Assembly: GCA_015058625.1 (NCBI GenBank)
Contig: SVCA01000003.1
Span: 186,001-250,000, forward strand
Length of the DNA: 64,000 bases
Direction: 5' to 3'
Source: Pseudoselenomonas ruminantium
GTDB lineage: Bacteria; Bacillota; Negativicutes; Selenomonadales; Selenomonadaceae
The notes below the pieces were generated by a model. The model saw only the letters and a list, made by a program, of their open reading frames with translations. It was not told the DNA's origin and did not search any database. Positions 52,489 through 60,641 of the stretch are shown piece by piece; within the stretch, counting starts at the first letter, position 1, and every line of letters begins with the position of its first letter. The position numbers and the translations under genes are program-made.

Positions 52489-54054
52489 TTAGCGGCCTGC
52501 CATCTGCTTCTGGCGCAATTCCTTTAGGGCCTGTGCCAGATTTTCCCGGATATCGCTGGCCAGCAGCGCTTCTCCTTTTTCGCCATAGGCAATATCACCG
52601 GCCCGGCCATGGAGATACACGCCTGCCAAAGGCGCCAGACCACTTTCCGTCTGTTTCATGAGTCCGGCAATGGTACCTGCCAGCACATCCCCGCTGCCTG
52701 CGGTTGCCATGCCGGGGTTGCCCACCGAGGTGAAGAAGGCCATGCCATCGGGATAAGCCACCAAGGTACACTCACTCTTCACCACTAAAATGCACTGATA
52801 CTCATTCGCCGCTTCCCGCACGATGGGCAGCAGGGATTCGCGAAGTTCCGGCACGGAAACGCCCAGCAGCCCCGCCATTTCCCCTAAGTGCGGGGTCAGC
52901 ACCGGCACCTGAGGCAACTTGCTTAAATCGTCCGGTGTGCTGTTAAAGGCAAAAATTGCATCCGCATCCATAATCAAGGGCTTGTTGACTCTGGCGGTAA
53001 ACATGCGGATAAGTTCCTGCGTCTCCATGGCACGCCCCATGCCCGGGCCAATCAATACCGCATCATGGCTCTGCGCAAGTTCCAGCAGGCGGTTTAAGGC
53101 CGCTTCGCCGCTGAACATGCCAGGCGTGCTTTCCTCCACCGGCTGAACCATGACCTCCAGCAGCTGTCCAGCTAAGATGGGCTGAACGGAAGCAGGTACG
53201 GCAAGGGTCACAAGACCTGCCCCCGCCCGCAGGGCAGAGGTCGCCGCAAGGGCTGCCGCCCCGGTCATGCCGAGAGAACCGGCCACCACCAGAATTCTGC
53301 CGCAATTGCCTTTATGAACCGCTTTCCCGCGCAATGGCAAGAGGGTCTGCGCCAGTTTTTCATTCAACAGGGACTGCTGGATTTTTTCACTCTGCAACAG
53401 ATTTTTGGGAATCCCGATATCATCCACAATCAGCTGACCGGTCATCTCGGCGCCGGGACTCAAGAGGTGCCCTACCTTGGGCAATCCCAACGTCAGCGTC
53501 ATATCGGCCATGACAGCTACCGTAGAAACCTTGCCGGAATCAGCTTCCACACCGCTCGGAATATCAATGGAAAGCACTTTCGCCCCTGCTTCATTGACTT
53601 CTTCAATAAGGCGCAGGACTTTCTTCTTGAGTTCCCCATTAAAACCCGTCCCCAGAATACCGTCCAAGATACCATCGGCAAATTTCAAGGCCAGATGTAG
53701 ACGGTTCCAGTCCCTGTCCTCTTCGAGGCCGTGTACTTCCAGCCCCATCTTATCACTGGCTTTTTTCATGCGTGAGGAGGCCGTCTTTAAGTGAGCAGGC
53801 TCGCAGGTCAGGAAAATCTTGATTTTCGCTCCCATATTGCTGAGATACCGGGCAGCAGCAAAAGCATCCCCGCCGTTGTTGCCGCTGCCAGCCAGTACAC
53901 AGATGGTCTTGCCGCTAACGCTGCCCAGCAGATGTTCCATGGCCTGGGCTACTCTGTGCCCCGCACTTTCCATCAGCAAAAGTTCCGGCAGGCCGTATTC
54001 CTCTGCCGCCAATCGGTCAATCTGCCGCATGTCCTCACTTACTGCTATCTTCAT
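52489..54054 (-). CDS. nnrDE: Bifunctional NAD(P)H-hydrate epimerase/dehydratase
   Basis: The 521-residue metabolite-repair protein has an N-terminal epimerase (about 1-215: MRQIDRLAAEEYGLPELLLM, VLAGSGNNGGDAFAAARYL, ILDGILGTGFNGEL). The C-terminal ADP-dependent dehydratase is about 225-520 (VLIGPGMGRAMETQELIRMF, VLTPHLGEMAGLLG, NPGMATAGSGDVLAGTIAGL). It restores hydrated NAD(P)H. The start is the ATG at 54054, which overlaps the acpS stop (ATGA) and has GGAGG upstream in acpS. A longer frame from 54117 runs inside acpS and is rejected. Confidence 0.93.
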   Translation of the reverse strand: MKIAVSEDMRQIDRLAAEEYGLPELLLMESAGHRVAQAMEHLLGSVSGKTICVLAGSGNNGGDAFAAARYLSNMGAKIKIFLTCEPAHLKTASSRMKKASDKMGLEVHGLEEDRDWNRLHLALKFADGILDGILGTGFNGELKKKVLRLIEEVNEAGAKVLSIDIPSGVEADSGKVSTVAVMADMTLTLGLPKVGHLLSPGAEMTGQLIVDDIGIPKNLLQSEKIQQSLLNEKLAQTLLPLRGKAVHKGNCGRILVVAGSLGMTGAAALAATSALRAGAGLVTLAVPASVQPILAGQLLEVMVQPVEESTPGMFSGEAALNRLLELAQSHDAVLIGPGMGRAMETQELIRMFTARVNKPLIMDADAIFAFNSTPDDLSKLPQVPVLTPHLGEMAGLLGVSVPELRESLLPIVREAANEYQCILVVKSECTLVAYPDGMAFFTSVGNPGMATAGSGDVLAGTIAGLMKQTESGLAPLAGVYLHGRAGDIAYGEKGEALLASDIRENLAQALKELRQKQMAGR

Positions 54055-54428
54055 TCTTCTGCCTCCATTACACACTGCGCCGCCCCATATTCCTGCGTAT
54101 GCGTCAGGGACAGCCAAATATTTTTCACGCCCTTAGTGCGGGCAAAATCTGCAAAATAACCACTTAAATGTACCTGCGGTGCACCCAAATCATCCGGCAA
54201 TACCTCAATATCCGTCAGATTGCCCCCCCGCAGCCCTGTGCCAAAGGCCTTTAAGACCGCTTCTTTGGCCGCAAAGCGGGCCGCAAAACTCTGTCCCGCC
54301 TGCTTGCCCCTGCTCCGGCAGTACTCAATCTCGGCAGCGGTAAAGACCCGCTCCACAAAATGCTGCCGGGCGATGGCCTTTTCCACCCGGGGTACCTCCA
54401 CGATATCCATACCAATTCCCGTTATCAA
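54051..54428 (-). CDS. acpS: Holo-[acyl-carrier-protein] synthase
   Basis: The 125-residue protein has metal and CoA motifs GIGMDIVEVPRVEKA and ARFAAKEAVLKAFGTGLRGG, and SLTHTQEYGAAQCV at the end. It attaches phosphopantetheine to carrier proteins of fatty acid synthesis. It may also serve the ACP at 29008-29244. The likely start is the TTG at 54428 close after GGGGG, giving ITGIGMDIVEV; the ATG at 54446 lies inside the ribosome site. Confidence 0.92.
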   Translation of the reverse strand: MITGIGMDIVEVPRVEKAIARQHFVERVFTAAEIEYCRSRGKQAGQSFAARFAAKEAVLKAFGTGLRGGNLTDIEVLPDDLGAPQVHLSGYFADFARTKGVKNIWLSLTHTQEYGAAQCVMEAEE

Positions 54429-54494
54429 AATAACCCCCTGTAACACACAGGCAAAGAATAAGCCGGCTTTCCAGCCGGCTAAATCCTGCCTTAA

Positions 54495-55382
54495 TTAAAA
54501 CGATGTAGTTGCCATATTGCTGCTTGCCGCTCCATTGGTAGAAGGTGTTGCAGGCGCCGCATTGTTTCCTTGCGTCGGCATACCATCCGCACCAGTATCG
54601 GGCTGGGTGACCTTCTTGCCAGCCACAGGCTCATCCGGATTGAAGCGGTAGTTGCGGGCAATGAATATCTCTACGCGGCGGTTCTGCTGTTTGCCGGCGT
54701 CGGTTTTATTATCCGCAATGGGCCGGTATTCGCTGTAGCCAATGGCGCTGAACCTTGCAGGATTCAGCGATTTGTCCGCAGCCAGAATCGCCTTCATGAG
54801 ATTCATGGCACGGGAAGCACTAAGCTCCCAGTTAGAAGGATACTGCGCCGTATTGATGGGCACATTATCCGTATGACCGGAGATGACCACACGCTCTGGC
54901 AGGGACGCCAGCATACCGGCTACCACCGGCACAATCGACCTGGCCTGTCCCACCAGCTGTGCTGACCCGGAAGGGAACAATGCCCGCTCTTTGATGCGAA
55001 TCATCAGACCTTCCTCTGCCAGCTGTGTGCTGAGCTGTTCTTCCAAATTATTCTCTTCAATGTAAGCCTGCATTTTCTGCTGCAATTCTTCCAGTTGCAT
55101 ATTTTCCGATAAATAAGCCTGATTACCCAAATCCTCGTCAGACATGAGTTCTGCCCGGCGTCCTACATTGGGGCCAGCCTTATCGAAGAACGAAGGGCCA
55201 CCCATATTGAAGGCTGCCGTAAAGGCCTGTGCCAAATCCGCCATCTTCTTCTGGTCTGTCTGAGAAATAGCAAACAGAGCGATAAAGAGCGCCAGAAGCA
55301 GCGTCATCAAGTCAGAATAAGGCAGAAGCCAGGCCTCGCCGTTTTCTTCCTCATGGGGTTTGGCATGTTTCTTTTTAGCCAT
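54495..55382 (-). CDS. motB: Flagellar motor protein MotB
   Basis: The 295-residue protein has an N-terminal membrane helix with the proton-binding Asp in LLPYSDLMTLLLALFIALFA. The C-terminal OmpA-like peptidoglycan-binding domain has VISGHTDNVPINTAQYPSNW, and ELSASRAMNLMKAI follows. It forms the stator with MotA. The ATG at 55382 has AGGAG eight bases upstream. A Pro/Ala/Asn-rich tail ends the protein. Confidence 0.93.
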   Translation of the reverse strand: MAKKKHAKPHEEENGEAWLLPYSDLMTLLLALFIALFAISQTDQKKMADLAQAFTAAFNMGGPSFFDKAGPNVGRRAELMSDEDLGNQAYLSENMQLEELQQKMQAYIEENNLEEQLSTQLAEEGLMIRIKERALFPSGSAQLVGQARSIVPVVAGMLASLPERVVISGHTDNVPINTAQYPSNWELSASRAMNLMKAILAADKSLNPARFSAIGYSEYRPIADNKTDAGKQQNRRVEIFIARNYRFNPDEPVAGKKVTQPDTGADGMPTQGNNAAPATPSTNGAASSNMATTSF

Positions 55383-55386
55383 CAAA

Positions 55387-56160
55387 TCACTCCTTCTTCA
55401 ACCCTTCACGCTCGGACTGCGGAATGAATACCATAAGTTTTGCCTCGATCGCCGTTGGCGAATCACCAGCCTGCAGGGAAAGAATGCCCTCAATAATCAT
55501 GCGTTTTTCACTGACTTCTGCCTCCGACAAGAGTTTCAGCTTATTAGCCAGCGGCAGGTAAATAACGTATGCCGAGAAAATACCCAGAATCGTAGCAACG
55601 AAAGCTGCGGCGATAGCATGCCCGAGCTTGTTAACGTCGTTCAGGTTGCCCAAAGCGGCGATAAGACCAACCACGGCACCAAGCACACCAAGGGTCGGTG
55701 CATAAGTACCAGCCTGTGTCAAAATAGAACGTCCTACCGAGTGACGTTCCTGCATAACTGCCAGTTCCGCATCCAAAACGTCACTGACAAACTCCGGATC
55801 CATACCATCAATGACCATGCCCAGACCGGTACGGAAGAAGGGGTCCTCAATTTCCTGAACCTTGCCTTCCAAAGCCAGAATACCTTCACGACGGGCAATC
55901 TGCGAAAGCTCGATAAAAAGACTCAACAACTCCGACTTTTCATGGAGCGGCGGTTTGAAGAATGTCATCTTGACCAGCTTAGGCAGGGTCTTTAACTGAT
56001 TCATGTTAAAACCAATAAACAGACAAGAGAACGTACCACCAATGATAATCAGGAATGCTGCCGGGTTATTCAGCGAGCTGATCGGTGCACCTTTGATGAC
56101 CATACCGACAAATACCGAGATAAAGCCGGCCACCACACCGATGACTGTTGACATTTCCAA
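55387..56160 (-). CDS. motA: Flagellar motor protein MotA
   Basis: The 257-residue protein has four membrane helices (MSTVIGVVAGFISVFVGMVI; later AGTYAPTLGVLGAVVGLIAA and VATILGIFSAYVIYLPLANK) with the cytosolic loop between helices 2 and 3. It forms the ion channel of the stator. The start is the TTG at 56160 (eight bases after GGGGGG) or the ATG two codons later. It is followed by motB after four bases. No other flagellar gene is in the window. Confidence 0.93.
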   Translation of the reverse strand: MEMSTVIGVVAGFISVFVGMVIKGAPISSLNNPAAFLIIIGGTFSCLFIGFNMNQLKTLPKLVKMTFFKPPLHEKSELLSLFIELSQIARREGILALEGKVQEIEDPFFRTGLGMVIDGMDPEFVSDVLDAELAVMQERHSVGRSILTQAGTYAPTLGVLGAVVGLIAALGNLNDVNKLGHAIAAAFVATILGIFSAYVIYLPLANKLKLLSEAEVSEKRMIIEGILSLQAGDSPTAIEAKLMVFIPQSEREGLKKE

Positions 56161-56318
56161 GATAAAAGCCCCCCTAACCTTCCTTTGCTATTGAAGGAAC
56201 ATCATCTATTTTCGCACATATACTTGTACCTATTTTGTATAATTCCATACAAAGTGACAAAATCCTACTTTAGCGTCAGAAAAATTTTCCTACTTTTTAT
56301 AATAAATTTTTATTATTA

Positions 56319-56345
56319 TATCATACATTCATCAAAAGTATGATA
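56319..56345 (+). promoter_or_regulatory. Inverted repeat overlapping the LysR-gene promoter
   Basis: TATCATAC and GTATGATA are separated by 11 bases. The right arm runs into TATAAT (56343-56348). The arrangement (T-N11-A core with dyad symmetry) suits a LysR operator. Confidence 0.5.
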
Positions 56346-56390
56346 TAATATACAGGAATAAAACTAGTTTATAGAGAAAGAAGCGATACG

Positions 56391-57287
56391 ATGGAACTTA
56401 GACAACTTGAATATTTCCAGATGGCCAGCCGTCTGCGAAATATCACCAGGGCTGCCGAACGCCTCCGGGTATCCCAGCCCAACATCACCGTAGCGATTAA
56501 AAAGCTGGAGGCAGAACTGGGCATTCAGCTCTTTGACCGCAGCCAGAAGCAGCTTTCCCTGACGCCGGAGGGGGCTGTCTTTCTCAACCGCGTGGAGCTA
56601 GCGCTGCGCAATATTCAGGATGCCGTGCTGGAAGTCAACGACTACAAGCAGCTCCAGAAGGGCACCATCAAAATCGGCATTCCGCCCATGATGGGTGCCT
56701 ACCTCTTCCCCAAAATCTTCTCCAGTTTCCAGCGCCGCTACTCTCATCTGGAAATCTTCATGCATGAAGAGGGTTCCATGTCCATCCGCGAACAGCTGGA
56801 ACGGGACGAGCTGGACTTCGGCATCATCATCATTTCCGGTGCCAGCAGTCACCTGCAGCTCCTGCCCATGACCAAGGATCAGATTGTCTGCTGTGTTCCC
56901 GAAGACAGTCCCCTTGCCCAGAAAAAGAGCATTTCCTTCAATGATATTGCTGAGGAAAACATCATCATGCTGAAAGAAGGCTCCTTCCTGCGGCAGACCA
57001 TCCTCGGCAAGATGAAGGAAGAAAACGTCACCCCCAACATCGTGCTGGAATCCAATCAGGTCGTTACCCTGAAGGGACTTGTCGCCAGCGGCGTAGGCAT
57101 CGCTTTCCTGCTTAACATGGTAGTAGAAGATACGCCTGGTGTCAAGGCTATTCCTCTGGCTGACCCCATTTCGGTTGATGTCGGTCTGGCCTGGAAAAAA
57201 GACCGCTACATCTCCAAAGCCGCCCAGTCCTTTATCGACTTCTGCAAAGACCTGCTCAAGGAACGCAAGGCCAACAGCGAAAAATAA
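56391..57287 (+). CDS. LysR-family transcriptional regulator
   Basis: The 298-residue protein has an N-terminal winged helix (MELRQLEYFQMASRLRNITR, AAERLRVSQPNITVAIKKLE) and a co-inducer domain (GTIKIGIPPMMGAYLFPKIF; ASGVGIAFLLNMVV). The effector is unknown. It is convergent with the Dcu carrier gene, sharing a terminator, so control of that gene is possible but not shown. An inverted repeat over its own -10 box suggests autoregulation. Confidence 0.92.
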   Translation: MELRQLEYFQMASRLRNITRAAERLRVSQPNITVAIKKLEAELGIQLFDRSQKQLSLTPEGAVFLNRVELALRNIQDAVLEVNDYKQLQKGTIKIGIPPMMGAYLFPKIFSSFQRRYSHLEIFMHEEGSMSIREQLERDELDFGIIIISGASSHLQLLPMTKDQIVCCVPEDSPLAQKKSISFNDIAEENIIMLKEGSFLRQTILGKMKEENVTPNIVLESNQVVTLKGLVASGVGIAFLLNMVVEDTPGVKAIPLADPISVDVGLAWKKDRYISKAAQSFIDFCKDLLKERKANSEK

Positions 57288-57292
57288 GTACA

Positions 57293-57329
57293 AAAAAATC
57301 GACGGTTCAATGCGAACCGCCGATTTTTT
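57293..57329. terminator. Shared bidirectional terminator
   Basis: AAAAAATCG/CGATTTTTT and CGGTTC/GAACCG with one mismatch and a five-base loop. It serves the LysR gene (+) and the Dcu carrier gene (-). Confidence 0.88.
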
Positions 57330-57346
57330 GTATGAACCAGCTTATG

Positions 57347-58687
57347 TTACATAACGATATGTGCCATAACAAAGCCCATGCAGCAACCAGTTGCTACACC
57401 GATAAGACCCGGAATCATAAAGCTGTGATTCAGGATGTACTTGCCGATGCGGGTAGTACCGGAACGGTCAAACCCAATGCAGGCAAGGTCGGAGGGATAA
57501 GTCGGCAGGAAGAAGTAACCATAGCAGGCGGAGATGAAGGACATAATCATCACCGGGTCCATGCCTACAGACAGAGCCAGCGGTACAACGATGGCGATAG
57601 CAGCTGCCTGCGAATTAACCAGCTTGGACGTCAGGAAGGCGATGATGGCATATGCCCAGGGATAAGCCGTTACAGCTGCACCGAGGCTCTCCTTGAGGAA
57701 ATTCATATGTGCACTAAAGTAAGTGTTAGCCATCCAAGCAACACCATATACGGATACGAGAGCGACGATACCAGAACGGAATACCTGGCTGTTGCCCACA
57801 TCTTTAGCCTTGATGTTGCAGGTCAGGAGAATCATAGCTGCTACAAAAAGCATAACCATCTGGATGACAACCGTCATTGAGATAGGTTTCATAACGCCCT
57901 TGGCATTCGGGAAATGCGGCAGCAAATCCGGGAAGTTACCCAGGCAGGCGATAACGATAATGCCAGCAAAGAAGATGTACATTGCACGATAGTACGTAGC
58001 CGGCAGTTCTTTGTCCAGCAAAGATTCCGTATCACCATAAACATAATTGCGGTTTTCCGGATCTTTGATGAATTCCTGGAAGCGTTCGTCATCAGCCAGT
58101 TCCTTACCACGGCGGTAAGACCAGAGCGCACCGCAGAGCACGCCAAAGCCCGTTGCCGGAATGGAAACAGCGAGAATCTGGAGCACCGTATAGTTGAAGT
58201 TATGTGCAGCGAAGAAGCCGACGATGGATACAACGGCTACCGATACAGGGGAAGCACAGATAGCCATCTGGGAAGCCACCGAAGCCACAGCCATCGGACG
58301 CTCCGGACGAATGTTTTGCTTGATTGCGATATCATAGATAATCGGGAACATGGTGTAAACCACGTGACCAGTACCGCAGAGCACCGTCAGGAACCAAGTC
58401 GTGAGCGGAGCAAAAATCGTAACCTGTTTCGGATTGCTGCGCAGGAATTTTTCTGCATACTTCAGCATAACCGTAAGACCGCCGGACGTCTGCAAGAACC
58501 CGGCGCAGGTTACTACTGCCAAAATGGTGAGCATTACATCAATTGGCGGAGTACCCGGTTTGTACTGGAATACAAACGTAAAAATGATGAGACCAATGCC
58601 ACTGATAACTGCCAGACCGATACCGCCATGGCGGACACCGAAAATCAAGCAGGCCAGAAGCACCACGAGACCTAATAACATTTCCAT
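57347..58687 (-). CDS. Anaerobic C4-dicarboxylate carrier (DcuA/DcuB type)
   Basis: The 446-residue protein has about 10-12 membrane helices. Marks: FGVRHGGIGLAVISGIGLII, CGTGHVVYTMFPIIYDIAIK, QNIRPERPMAVASVASQMA, and a C-terminal TYPSDLACIGFDRSGTTRIG with a final VATGCCMGFVMA. It exchanges fumarate, malate, aspartate or succinate in anaerobic respiration or fermentation. DcuA and DcuB are not separable by eye. Confidence 0.92.
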   Translation of the reverse strand: MEMLLGLVVLLACLIFGVRHGGIGLAVISGIGLIIFTFVFQYKPGTPPIDVMLTILAVVTCAGFLQTSGGLTVMLKYAEKFLRSNPKQVTIFAPLTTWFLTVLCGTGHVVYTMFPIIYDIAIKQNIRPERPMAVASVASQMAICASPVSVAVVSIVGFFAAHNFNYTVLQILAVSIPATGFGVLCGALWSYRRGKELADDERFQEFIKDPENRNYVYGDTESLLDKELPATYYRAMYIFFAGIIVIACLGNFPDLLPHFPNAKGVMKPISMTVVIQMVMLFVAAMILLTCNIKAKDVGNSQVFRSGIVALVSVYGVAWMANTYFSAHMNFLKESLGAAVTAYPWAYAIIAFLTSKLVNSQAAAIAIVVPLALSVGMDPVMIMSFISACYGYFFLPTYPSDLACIGFDRSGTTRIGKYILNHSFMIPGLIGVATGCCMGFVMAHIVM

Positions 58688-58846
58688 AATTATTAATCTC
58701 CCTTTCCTTAAAAAATCTTGTTAGCAGATATTTCCCCTTGTGGTTTCTATTCGTCAAAGCCTAAAATTCTCCTGCTATCGCCAAAAAAATTTCATAACTT
58801 TTCTAAATAGTGCCAATAAACCTCAAATCTGCTAAATCACTTGCCC

Positions 58847-58875
58847 ATTATACTACAAAGCCTATATATTAGTAA
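58847..58875 (-). promoter_or_regulatory. Promoter of the Dcu carrier gene
   Basis: On the minus strand TTACTA (58870-58875), a 17-base spacer and TATAAT (58847-58852), leaving an untranslated leader of about 150 bases. Confidence 0.7.
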
Positions 58876-58984
58876 ATACTATTTATTATAAAATATTTTA
58901 ATGATTATTTTTATTTATCTTAACTTAATCAGTATTAATCATAAAACGCCATAAACTTCCAGATATGCGCCAATCTTCTCCAAC

Positions 58985-59014
58985 TTGACATTACCCAAAC
59001 AAATTCGTTATAAT
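58985..59014 (+). promoter_or_regulatory. Promoter of the AGCS symporter gene
   Basis: TTGACA (58985-58990), an 18-base spacer and TATAAT (59009-59014). The region from here back to 58876 is AT-rich and holds nothing else recognised. Confidence 0.85.
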
Positions 59015-59048
59015 AACTATGTTATTAAAAGCATATTTAAGGCAATGG

Positions 59049-59121
59049 CGCCTTTTGCGACTCTCCAGTCAACGGTCAGCAGGATAGCTGTCTCTTTTTG
59101 ACTTGTCAGGCACAAAAGGCG
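59049..59121 (+). promoter_or_regulatory. Structured 5' leader of the symporter gene
   Basis: CGCCTTTTG (59049-59057) pairs with CAAAAGGCG (59113-59121), closing about 55 bases that contain a smaller hairpin (CAGC/GCTG) and TGACTTGTCA at 59099-59108. TTTTC follows the stem. It may be an attenuator or a riboswitch of unknown class; the known consensus folds I tried (glycine, lysine, fluoride) do not fit. Confidence 0.5.
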
Positions 59122-59159
59122 TTTTCTGTTGCGATTATCGAAAAGAAAGAAGGGTACTT

Positions 59160-60578
59160 ATGGAATTGTTAAACTCTATTGTGGATGGCATTAATACCTT
59201 GCTCTGGTCTTATGTGCTCATCATCGTTCTCGTAGGCTGCGGCATCTACTTCACCCTGTCTACGAAATTTGTCCAGCTGCGGATGCTGCCGGAAATGCTG
59301 CGGCTTTTGACCGAAGGGATTGGGGCAAAAACCGAGAGCGGTGCCATCAGCTCCTTCCAGGCATTCTGTGTCAGTACTGCATCCCGCGTAGGTGTGGGCA
59401 ATATCGCTGGCGTGGCCATTGCCATTGTCACCGGCGGCCCTGGCGCCGTGTTCTGGATGTGGGTTATCGCCTTTATCGGCAGTGCCACGGGTTTTGTAGA
59501 GAGCACCTTGGCACAGATTTACAAGATTCAGCGTCCCGATGGTTCCTTCCATGGCGGCCCGGCTTACTACATCAAAAATGCCCTGCATCAGTCCGGTGTG
59601 GCTAAGCTCTTTGCCGTACTTTTGGCGGTAACCTTCGGCCTTATCTACAACTCTGTACAGGCCAACACCATTGCCCTGTCCGCTGCTACTGCCTTCAACG
59701 TGCCCCAGTATGTAACGGCTGGCGTATTGGCCTTCTTCACCGGCTTGGTCATCTGCGGCGGCGTACAGCGCATTGCGCAGGTTACGGAATTCCTCGTGCC
59801 CATCATGGCAGGTCTTTACATTCTCGTAGCCATCATCATCACCATCATGAATATCGACAAAGTTCCGGCCATGTTCGCCCTGATTTTCCATGATGCTTTC
59901 TCCCCGCAGGCTGCTGTCGGCGGCGGTCTTGGTTCTGCCATTCTCACGGGTGTGAAGCGCGGCCTGTTCTCCAACGAAGCCGGTGAAGGTTCCGTGCCAA
60001 ATGCTGCCGCTACGGCAGATGTCAGCCATCCGATTAAGCAGGGTCTTATTCAGGCCTTCGGCGTTTATGTGGATACCTGGCTGGTATGTTCTGCTACGGC
60101 CTTTATCGTGCTGCTGTCAGGCCAGTACACGATTGGCGGCGAACTGACGGGTATCGCACTGGCGCAGGCTTCTCTTGCCAGCATCTTCGGTGCTTCCGCA
60201 CCTGCCGCTGTTTCCTTCATGATTCTCATGTTCGCCTTCAGCTCCATCGTAGGCAACTACTACTACGGCGAAATCAATATCGCCTTCTTTGAAGCCAAAG
60301 GCAAGAGCGGTCTGTTCCTCTTCCGTGCGCTGGTTATCGGTATGGTAGTCTTTGGCAGCATGGCAGAACTTTCTCTGGTCTGGAATCTGGCCGACCTCTT
60401 CATGGGTCTCCTGTGCCTCACGAACCTCTACGCCATCAGCCGCCTGTACAAATATGCCAAGGTAACCTTCAACAGCTACCTCGAACAGAAACGTCAGGGC
60501 ATTGCCGAACCGGTCTTTGACCCGGCCATTCTGCCTGACGAACACGGCATCCATGCCTGGGGTGTTGACCAAGATTAA
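59160..60578 (+). CDS. Alanine/glycine:cation symporter (AGCS family)
   Basis: The 472-residue protein has about ten helices. Marks: MELLNSIVDGINTLLWSYVL, SSFQAFCVSTASRVGVGNIA, VAIAIVTGGPGAVFWMWVIA, RGLFSNEAGEGSVPNAAATA and MFAFSSIVGNYYYGEINIAF. It imports small amino acids with Na+. The start ATG at 59160 has GAAGG before it; a longer frame from 59103 covers the leader and is rejected. Sodium dependence is inferred from the family. Confidence 0.93.
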   Translation: MELLNSIVDGINTLLWSYVLIIVLVGCGIYFTLSTKFVQLRMLPEMLRLLTEGIGAKTESGAISSFQAFCVSTASRVGVGNIAGVAIAIVTGGPGAVFWMWVIAFIGSATGFVESTLAQIYKIQRPDGSFHGGPAYYIKNALHQSGVAKLFAVLLAVTFGLIYNSVQANTIALSAATAFNVPQYVTAGVLAFFTGLVICGGVQRIAQVTEFLVPIMAGLYILVAIIITIMNIDKVPAMFALIFHDAFSPQAAVGGGLGSAILTGVKRGLFSNEAGEGSVPNAAATADVSHPIKQGLIQAFGVYVDTWLVCSATAFIVLLSGQYTIGGELTGIALAQASLASIFGASAPAAVSFMILMFAFSSIVGNYYYGEINIAFFEAKGKSGLFLFRALVIGMVVFGSMAELSLVWNLADLFMGLLCLTNLYAISRLYKYAKVTFNSYLEQKRQGIAEPVFDPAILPDEHGIHAWGVDQD

Positions 60579-60594
60579 ACAAACAGCATAATCG

Positions 60595-60637
60595 TGATAC
60601 GAAAAAAGCTGGCCAACGGCCAGCTTTTTTCGTATCA
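60595..60637. terminator. Bidirectional terminator with a perfect 20-bp stem
   Basis: TGATACGAAAAAAGCTGGCC, loop AAC, then its exact complement. It ends both the symporter gene (+) and the kinase gene (-) whose stop lies at 60642. Confidence 0.92.
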
Positions 60638-60641
60638 TGCT

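Noticed and set aside
54055..54117. Longer start for nnrDE
   Set aside because: The extra codons lie within acpS in another frame. The ATG at 54054 overlaps the acpS stop and has GGAGG upstream.
59041..59121. Fluoride, glycine or lysine riboswitch
   Set aside because: Some fragments look similar (GGCAATGGCGCC), but the conserved cores and pseudoknot partners of these classes could not be found.
59103..59159. Longer start for the AGCS symporter
   Set aside because: The added residues are polar, come from the structured leader and lack a ribosome site. MELLNSIVDG is the usual start of the family.
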